NCBI GenBank assembly: GCA_016490735.1
Contig: JAEMWC010000024.1
Coordinates: forward strand, 361,001 to 425,000
Length of the DNA: 64,000 nt
DNA from: Pachyseris speciosa
Lineage: Eukaryota; Cnidaria; Anthozoa; Scleractinia; Pachyseridae
Reading direction: 5' to 3'
The position numbers and the translations under genes are program-made. Below are positions 56,587 through 64,000 of the stretch, piece after piece. How positions within the stretch are numbered: the stretch's first letter is position 1; each line of letters opens with the position of its first letter. The notes beneath the pieces are model-generated. The model made no database searches. It was not told the DNA's origin and saw only the letters and a program-made list of their open reading frames with translations.

Positions 56587-57928
56587 GAGGGTGGTAAAGG
56601 GGGAGGGGGGGGGGGGGGGGTTTGACCACGTTTCACGGGAAATAAAACGGCTGTTTCACATTTCACAGACAATAAAATGGGGACTTCACGTTTTACGAGA
56701 AAAAAAAAAGCGATTTTCTTAGGGAGTGTACGTAATGTGGCGGGGGGGGGGGGAGGGGTGGCGTGGAGGTGGGCTGGACTAACTATGCAAAAGTTAAATA
56801 GGATACCCTTGGCCCTCCACTTATGTCTTGAAAATAACGCATGGCCCTTCACAGACAGTCAGAGTAAAAAGGAGGCCACCCCCCCCCCCCACCGAAAAAA
56901 ATAAATAAAAAACGCTGTAAGTTTCCTTTTGCCTATTTTCCGTTGTTTTCGAAAATTTATTGATTCGAAACTGTACAGTAAAGGAAACCCACGAACCCAT
57001 AACGTTTGAGACGTTTGAATTGAGAGTAAAAATGCTGTTTGATAAATGGATGACCCTCCCCCTAAGGATGATTTTTTTTTTCGGTGACCCTCCCCCAAAT
57101 TACTCCAGCCCACACTCCCACATGATAAAACATACAATCCCTTACTTTGGTCAGAAGAAGAACTACAGTCAAAGCACTCACTTGTCTGATGTTTTTTTTT
57201 TAAAAAAACTAGTGAACAGTACACAGCCACAGCTTTTGTTAATATCTTTGCTATTCGACCGGTTTCCTCTGATCACACAGACTTCATCAGGGATTGTAAC
57301 GAGATTGGTGAAAGAACATGTTTTTTTACTAAATGTTTACAGTACAATGCAAGTTTAAATTAGGGTGTGAACAGCGAAAAAACGACCACAAACAAACAAA
57401 TGCACACAGGATATAAGGTAAGAATGTGCTTGCAGTTATTGTTTAATTTTGGGGCTCATGATTTAACGTGGCAAACATTGAAAAACAGACCTTCTCCTTG
57501 TGGATTAAGGATTTCTTGTTACTGTCTGCCATATAACTCATCAGAACAGTTACGTTTGGTAGAATCTCGCGACCTTCAGAGGCTGTTTTTATTGATGAGC
57601 AAAGCTATCCCAGACAGGTTTCCATGGCAATCACGGCCCAGGGTCAAGAATGACGTTTCAGATTGCAATGGAACACAGTATAGTTTGTACTGTACCATAT
57701 GGCATCTATTGTTGAAATTTCTCTCAAAATTAAAGAAACATGAAACGAAATCACAGTTCACAGTCAATTAAACACCCGATTCTCATTTGGCAGACAATTA
57801 TAATCAAAAATCACGGATCACGGTTATTACCACAATCACATTTCACGAGGAAAAAAACGGCCATTTCACATTTCACGGGAAATTAAAAAGGCAATTCACG
57901 GCTCACGAAAATACCCTTTACCACCCTC
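56587..57928. mobile_element. nested GAGGGTGGTAAAGGG element, 6-bp TSD
   Basis: Inverted termini GAGGGTGGTAAAGGG, both followed by many CACATTTCACGGGAAAT-type units; flanked by ACCATA (56581-56586 and 57929-57934). 1342 bp. Contains G and C homopolymer runs (56607-56623, 56741-56752, 56879-56890) but no recognised protein. Confidence 0.7.
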
Positions 57929-58662
57929 ACCATACTCTCAAACCTTGGGTGACAAAATTTTCACACCTTTTTCCTCATTTGGTTCATAAAATTCTTAGTG
58001 GCATGAATTATATACCCTCTGGAGCTACATAATATTTCATTTTACAGTCAAAGGACATAATAATTTATCATCTAAGTATTTTTAATCCTAAAGGAATGCT
58101 TGATTTGTTTTGGCAGCAGTTTTGGTGGTATGACAAATACATGTATCTGTACAAATGGTGCAAGTAACCACATCTAGATTGGATGGAGTTTATGGGACAA
58201 TGAATTATGTTAAATCACTTTGACATCATGCAAGTTATTGCTAGTAGTGTAATGATACAGAATATATACCAAATGGAAAACTTTCAGGGAGGTTGTTAAT
58301 GGCCATGAGATAGCATCAGTGTACAGCCCACCCATTCACAAGCTTGCTCATTTCTAGACCAAAATTTTGACTATGCTCTTTTCCGTGGCCATTTTGATAC
58401 TCTCATACACCAATTATAGGTGAACTCCTTACATGACAATCCCACATAATTCATGCATTACCCAAAATCAGAAACCTTTTCCAGACACACATACTTGTGT
58501 TGGTGATGGTCTGAAAAAAAATATGACAATGTTTACAAGCATACACATATATTCCCATTTAGTGGCTCATTATAAATCGGGCCTTCATTCTCTAGATACT
58601 GGTTATAAGTTATCTAAATAACAGCTGCACACAGCAGTAAAATTCTCATTCTCAGTAATACA

Positions 58663-58792
58663 GGACATGGAATGTGGTATCTTCTCTGTTGACTTTGAGA
58701 TTTCACGACAGCAGACACTTTACTGCCCAGTTTGCATGGGCACACAGTTTCCAGAAATGCACCTGCATTTTAAGTGCAAGTCAAGATTGTAA
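58663..58792 (+). other. possible last exon within Kolobok-like element
   Basis: After the acceptor-like TCAGTAATACAG, an open frame reads DMECGIFSVDFEISRQQ, LYCPVCMGTQFPEMHLHF, KCKSRL and stops. Cys-x2-Cys followed by His-x-His suggests a metal-binding end of a transposon protein. Weak evidence. Confidence 0.3.
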
Positions 58793-59772
58793 AGAAAAGT
58801 AAACATTTCATTAAAAAAAGCATATAAGATTTAATCACTGGCATTTTGTCAATTCACGGATACCCCTGTTACAACGATTGTACATGTTATCTAGCCTTTG
58901 GGATTGTTCACGCAGTGTCATCGGAATGAAATCGGACTCACAAAAACAGCTGCATGGAAATTATGGTATTGCATAACAATAAACAGTGAAAATGTACAAA
59001 AAACACAGGGAGCAGATAAAATGCGTGAAATAAAAGCGAACAGCATGCAGTTGTAATTTTATGGCCACCTTTTCATAGTATGGTGAATATTAATATAGAA
59101 GAAACGCGGATCAAAACAACAGTAGCGCATGGAAGAAGTATGGCTTCACAGTATACAGCGACAATACAATTAAACACCACAGAGAACAAAGCAAATGCTT
59201 CAAGGGCGATTCCAACGTATTTATTGACCATTCTACGGCGATCTTTTACAGTATATTGAGTAAACAAATGCTCACCAATCCACTTGACCGATTCGGTCCT
59301 TGTTTACATCGTATTCTTTGCAGTCAGACGAGTCATCGGAGGTTTCAGCATACGATTCCGTTGCCATTAATCAGTGCATTAATTGGTTCATACTAGTACC
59401 GCTCTACGTTAAAAACCACATGTTCGACTTCCTCGGCCTTTTTCGAAGAGAGAACGAAAGGTTAAAACGAAGAACTTTTCAGCAGATCGCAAAGAGTAAG
59501 TGTAGCATTGAGCTCCTCATCCACTCGCCAATAGTGACGTCACAACAACACGTGCTTGTTTCCATTCCTTCCATGTCAAGCGCGCGGCCATTTCAGAAAC
59601 GTTTTCGTTTGTTCTTCGGATATTTCCGTACTCCCTGTTGTTTTACTCCCTTAAAAGCTCAGAGAGGACAATTTCTACGTGATTTTGTATTCCAGTAGTC
59701 CTTTTTAGTGTTCGGTCACTTTGAAATGACACAAAGAAAAGTTTTCGAAATTTTGGTTCATTTGACCTTTAA

Positions 59773-62123
59773 TGGGAAGCAATGAACATTTACAAAACTA
59801 AAAACAATTTTTACACTGTGCTATTTGCAATCAAATCAAATTTTCAGGCCATTAAATTAAATATTTTATTTTGAAATATACTTAAAACTGACAAATTTGC
59901 AGCCAGCTGTTTCAGTAATCAAATTTTCAGAAATACAGTATACTGAGTTCTCACAAAGTGTTAATTAGAATTTCATAAAATTTGACAGGAATTATTCACT
60001 TCTGAAAACAAGTAAAACACCCTGTGACAAAAACTTATCTGAAATAATTAGAAGGTAATATTTAACATTTTAATAATACAACATAGCAGAAACAAGACAG
60101 AAAAAAGGCAAAACCAAGCAGACACAAAGCAAAAACCAACCATAATGTTGCTGTTGGATGTGTTATGCTAATAAATACTATAGGGTTAAAGTTTCTGTAC
60201 TTGCCTAGATATACTTGAATAATTATGTGAAAAACAAACTAGTTTTTGACAAATAATTTGAAGGGCTTCCCACAAAAAGGGGTGTATATCGCTTTTTGGC
60301 CTTAAAATTCAGATCTCTCTAAATTCACTTTCCTTTGGCATACATGCTGGTTATGGTACCAGAAATGAAGTTCTGCATTTATTTTGTAATTTAAGGCCTG
60401 GATTCAGCAAATTTTCTATTTCTTGAGTTTTTGGCAAAGTAGAGTGAGTTTAGAGATATTTTGGATTTTAAGGCAAAATGTCGGAGACTGGCGCTAGCAT
60501 TAGAGATTGCGTGATTTAAGCAGACTTAACTTGATAATAGGAAACCCATGTGGATATCAATTTCGTGCAATAAGTAGTTTTGTTAAATAGCCGACGAAAG
60601 TGCGCTCTCATGCAATGTAGAGTTTAACAGATAAGCGTGCAGTGGTTTTGCGTGCTGTTGAGAGTTCAGTTGAGGGTTAGTTGACCTTGTAAACCAGTCG
60701 AGGGAAGTTTACCAAACCAGTTGTGTTAACCAGTTGAGAAGGAGCCTGTGAGCCAATAAACCTACCTGTAGATCTGTGAGTATATTTGCCCTGATTTATT
60801 TTCCCTTTTGTGAGATTCGTGGGGAATCGTTATTCTTGGAGGCGAACGTTTCCCACAAAAAAAGCCTTATATGCCCCTTTTACAGAATATTTACCATTCA
60901 TTTATTAACATCCTTTTGAGTTCAATAAATTTTAAATAATGACACTCACGTCACACAAACAAAACAGAACCAGCATTTACATTCTTTCATATCACCCCTG
61001 GAGTTTGGTTAGATAAAAAGCTAATATTAAAATTAAAATCAACCTTGCAGTTACCACATCAGGAGTTTCATAAAGGTTTGGAGCAAGAAGGCAGCAACTC
61101 TTTATAGGTGGGCAAAGATTTTTGGGTTTAACTTCTCATCTTAAAAAATTATGTGTACGTTCATTATTACGCTCATGCCAGGTGGCTAAGACTACGTTTA
61201 CAATCCCTGCTACAGGCCAGTTATGGTCTGGGCCCTTCAAAAAGAAAAATGCAGCCAATGATGCTCATGACAGCATAACTGAAGAGCTACAAACAAAGGA
61301 AACATGAATAGTTCACTAGATTTCAATTCATTTTAAATAGATAGTTATAAATTACTATGATAATGCACTTGCTGAGCTGTCCTTCTGTTTTGATTCAACC
61401 TTGATAGTTTTCGATTTTCTTTTCCTTCCCTGGCGAAACTTTGTTTTCCGTTTTTTAAGTCGTTTTTCTCTCTGTTCTCCTTTGCCTCCTCCCCCGCAAG
61501 TGATCTCTACGTTTATTTTCCGTCCAGCCAGAACACTGTGGTGTAGGTTTAATGCTTTCTGTAAAATACAATTAAAGAAAGGTGATATGCTTACTCTTGT
61601 CTACCCCAGTCTACCTCTAGAGCAGTGCATCTGTTAATGCTTGTCCAGGGGAGAGGAGGTGAGGAAGCCCATGGAAATTTGGTATTAAAGGTTACTGTGT
61701 TAGGAGGTTGACAAACAGTTAGCTCTGTGATAGGCCAGGGATACTGGCAAGATTCCATCAACCCCATCCTTCTACAAATTCCAGTTCTGTTTGAATTCAT
61801 ACTTTCTTTACAGAGTTTTTAATCTTGAGACTCTCCTCCCCTGAAGGAATATTTGATGGAACAACACTGAGAACATAGAATTTGGTTTATCAATGGAGTT
61901 GATAATGTAAATTGACTACCTTACAGGGAGCTTTTTGAATCCCTGTACAGTGGTCAATTTACATTTATGGCAAGCCGTTGCTGCCAAAAGCCTATCGAGT
62001 TGTAAATACTGGTCCAAATGTCTTTCAATATCATCGAGTTAGAAAAGTTACATGGTCAGTTTTGGAATTGCATGGTCGAGTTCTGGAGAACCATGGTTGA
62101 GTTGCATTTTGAAAGTTTGAGTT
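59773..62123. other. intergenic, no gene recognised; one MITE and a hairpin
   Basis: AT-rich. Contains an inverted-repeat element at 60275-60881 and a hairpin near 61903-61966 with arms TAATGTAAATTGACTACC and its near complement GTGGTCAATTTACATTTA. Open frames are short and unsupported. Confidence 0.45.
60275..60881. mobile_element. AAAAGGGG..GCTTTTT MITE, ACA duplication
   Basis: Left AAAAGGGGTGTATATCGCTT and right (reverse complement) AAAAGGGGCATATAAGGCTT, flanked by ACA (60272-60274, 60882-60884). 607 bp. The interior has AATAAACCTACCTG but no long frame. Confidence 0.5.
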
Positions 62124-62597
62124 CTCGCTAGCGAGTTTTTATATTCTCGCTAGCGAGTTTTCAATTTCTCGCTAGCGAGTTTTCAATTTCTCGCTAGCGA
62201 GTTTTGAATTTCTCACTAGCGAGTTTTGAATTTCTCGCTAGCGAGTTTTCAATTTCTCGCTAGCGAGTTTTTAACTTTTCGCTAGCGAGTTTTTAATTTC
62301 TCGCTAGCGAGTTTTCAATTTCTCGCTAGCGAGTTTTTAATTTCTCGCTAGCGAGTTTTCAATTTCTCGCTAGCGAGTTTTCAATTTCTCGCTAGCGAGT
62401 TTTTAATTTCTCGCTAGCGAGTTTTCAATTTCTCGCTAGCGAGTTTTCAATTTCTCGCTAGCGAGTTTTCAATTTCTCGCTAGCGAGTTTTCAATTTCTC
62501 GCTAGCGAGTTTTCAATTTCTCGCTAGCGAGTTTTTAATTTTTCGCTAGCGAGTTTTTAATTTCTCGCTAGCGAGTTTTCAATTTCTCGCTAGCGAG
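62124..62597. repeat. 22-bp tandem array, palindromic core CTCGCTAGCGAG
   Basis: Twenty-two units in exact 22-bp register (462 bp from the first core start to the last). The unit is CTCGCTAGCGAG, a perfect 12-bp palindrome, plus a ten-base spacer, mostly TTTTCAATTT or TTTTTAATTT. Core variants are rare (CTCACTAGCGAG once, TTCGCTAGCGAG twice). Confidence 0.95.
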
Positions 62598-64000
62598 TTT
62601 TTCTCAATCGTGAGCAAGCGGAATATGCGGACGGATGTTCTAGACGGTGGAGGAAACTTTAGACCATAGAGGGAAGTTGAAGGCCGCGAATGGAAGCCGT
62701 AAATTTCGCAATTTTGAACTGTTATTTTCTTTGAGGGCTCGAACTGGCGGGATTTAAGTGTACCGATATTTCATTAAGCCAAAGAACATAATGCAAACAA
62801 GACGCTCTATGAGCTTCTACCTGGGACACCTTCAACACCTTGCGAAGTGCAGAAGTAGACGTACGCTAAAACCGACTATTGGTTCGAAAATTGATCAAAG
62901 AGCCCTTGAAGCCAGCTCATTCACGTAGTGGCTAAGTGCATGCATTCGGGTATTCATTGCTGCTGTAGTCTGATGCGATTTCAATACAGGTTTGCAACAT
63001 GAGGTGAAATAGTTAGGCAGAGCAGCTTGTCGATTTCTTTCGACAAAGTGACACAAATATTCTTTGTCGGCTGGAATTTAGTTGTGATTCAGTAATTTTG
63101 CATATCTTGCACTGTAACAAACAATGAAAGTCTTCAGGATCTAGACGTGTTCAGCATCGCATGTCACGAAAGGACATTTAATGCACCTTCTTTTTTTCCT
63201 TCAAAACCTAGGAAAAATTATGTTAAGCCACTGTAAATTTATAATAGTCATAATAGTTGAACGATGCCAACACTGATGAACTTTGTTGTGCTTCCTGCAT
63301 CACAAATAATGCTTGACTTAATGGCAAATTTTGATAATGATCTTTTTCTTGTCACGTACTGGCGCCACGGAGTCTGGCTTGTACAGTAGTTCATTTCACA
63401 AGTAAATCAGTTTAAAATTACTTTCGATCCGTATTAAAGCGCGGGTCAGAAACTGTACTTTTCCTGAGCCGAGCTTAATTACAGTTTAGGTCGACCCAAA
63501 TTAGTTACAGTCATGAAACGATACCACGATTTCAAATAACTACAGCGAGGCTGAATTATAAAAGTAATTCAAGTGGGAGCCAGTGACATTATTTTCGCAT
63601 AGCCAACTCCGAAAACAGTTTTACGTGATTCCCTCGTACAAAAACAAAGATGCATTGAGCGAACCCAAAAGCAAACCATTTTCATTTTTCATACGGATTG
63701 TTTCCGAGAATCAGAAAGCGTGCGTTCGACTTCTGCACTTCACAAGGTGTCCAAAGTGTACCCGGGTTTAACGCTCACAGAGCGTCTTGTTTGCATCATG
63801 TTCTTTGGGTCAATGAAATATCGGTACACTTGAACCCCGCCAGTTCGAGCCCTCAAAGAAAACAACAGTTCAAAATTGCAAAAAATTTACGGCTTCCATT
63901 CGCGGCCTTCAACTTCCATCTATGTATGGTCTAAAGCTTCCGCCACCGTCTACAACATCCGTCCGCATATTGCGCTTGCGCACGATTGTGAAAAACTCGC
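62593..64000. mobile_element. foldback-type element with satellite-tipped inverted repeats (right end cut)
   Basis: Left arm 62593-62866 and right arm about 63718-64000 are inverted copies over ~280 bp: GCGAGTTTTTC, CGGACGGATGTT, GGAAGTTGAAGGCCGCGAAT, GGGCTCGAACTGGCGGG and GAAGTGCAGAAGT occur in mirror order. The 22-bp array joins the left arm at the shared GCGAGTTTTTC; the window ends in GAAAAACTCGC, exactly where the mirrored array would start. The ~850-bp centre has no recognised coding sequence. Resembles foldback elements with internally repetitive inverted repeats. Confidence 0.7.

Larger units (their letters stand above)
54636..59768 (+). mobile_element. Kolobok-like DNA transposon, decayed, TTAA duplication
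   Basis: 5133 bp bounded by inverted termini AGGTCAAATGAACCAAAATT (22 perfect bases) and by TTAA on both sides (54632-54635, 59769-59772). Subterminal segments also invert: GTGACGTCACTATTGGCGAG near 54847 and its complement near 59527, each with a TGACGTCA palindrome. TTAA target sites plus a THAP domain are the combination known for Kolobok elements (piggyBac shares only TTAA). The THAP exon is frame-broken and no catalytic transposase domain is recognised; another element is inserted at 56587-57928. Confidence 0.75.

Noticed and set aside
57367..57771. 134-codon plus-strand frame
   Set aside because: Lies inside a nested inverted-repeat transposon, has no recognisable domain and no splice context.
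62124..62597. Regular short repeats suggesting a CRISPR array
   Set aside because: Eukaryotic context, spacers are only ten bases and nearly identical; it is a tandem satellite.

Overview
The window is animal nuclear DNA, most likely from an anthozoan cnidarian and plausibly a stony coral. The evidence is metazoan multi-exon genes with GT-AG introns, TTAGGG-like tracts, a tRNA-derived SINE with a TTATT tail, and a dense population of short terminal-inverted-repeat elements. The species assignment is inference. There are eight protein-coding genes with good support: seven appear complete in coding sequence and one (beta-tubulin) runs off the left edge.

Layout, left to right. 255-2574 (-): beta-tubulin, exons 1-5. 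4156-8456 (-): polypeptide GalNAc-transferase in nine coding exons. 10703-15920 (-): CIR1, a CBF1/RBPJ-interacting corepressor, in eleven coding exons including an 8-nt microexon. 16106-20074 (+): an MPAB/Lcp-type (DUF2236) putative oxygenase, head-to-head with CIR1 over 185 bp. 21187-35362 (-): GRINA/TMBIM3-like seven-transmembrane protein in twelve coding exons including a 14-nt microexon; its 7.5-kb first intron is made largely of nested transposons. 35363-44471: no host gene, a mosaic of inverted-repeat elements, a Harbinger-derived fragment and a broken L1/Tx1-type LINE. 44472-44933 (-): a small basic protein with two identically spaced Cys3-His modules, head-to-head with TUT1 (45033-50192, +), the speckle-targeted poly(A)/U polymerase. 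52648-54357 (-): an intronless KLHL18-like BTB-BACK-Kelch gene. 54636-59768: a decayed TTAA-flanked, THAP-bearing (Kolobok-like) transposon with another element nested inside it. 62124-64000: a 22-copy array of a 22-bp repeat with a palindromic core, directly abutting one arm of a roughly 280-bp inverted repeat whose other arm ends at the window edge; this looks like a foldback-type element.

The host genes are housekeeping or regulatory genes of unrelated pathways (cytoskeleton, Golgi O-glycosylation, Notch corepression and splicing, ER/Golgi calcium and stress, RNA 3'-end processing, ubiquitin ligase adaptor), so this is not an operon or gene cluster. The main unusual content is the splicing structure (two predicted GC-AG introns, microexons of 8 and 14 nt) and the transposon layer: nested insertions with readable target-site duplications, a 3-kb element with long inverted repeats and a 9-bp duplication, a 43-bp miniature with the same terminal bases and duplication length, and the satellite-tipped inverted repeat. 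Exon boundaries were read by eye from splice consensus, reading frame and family homology.
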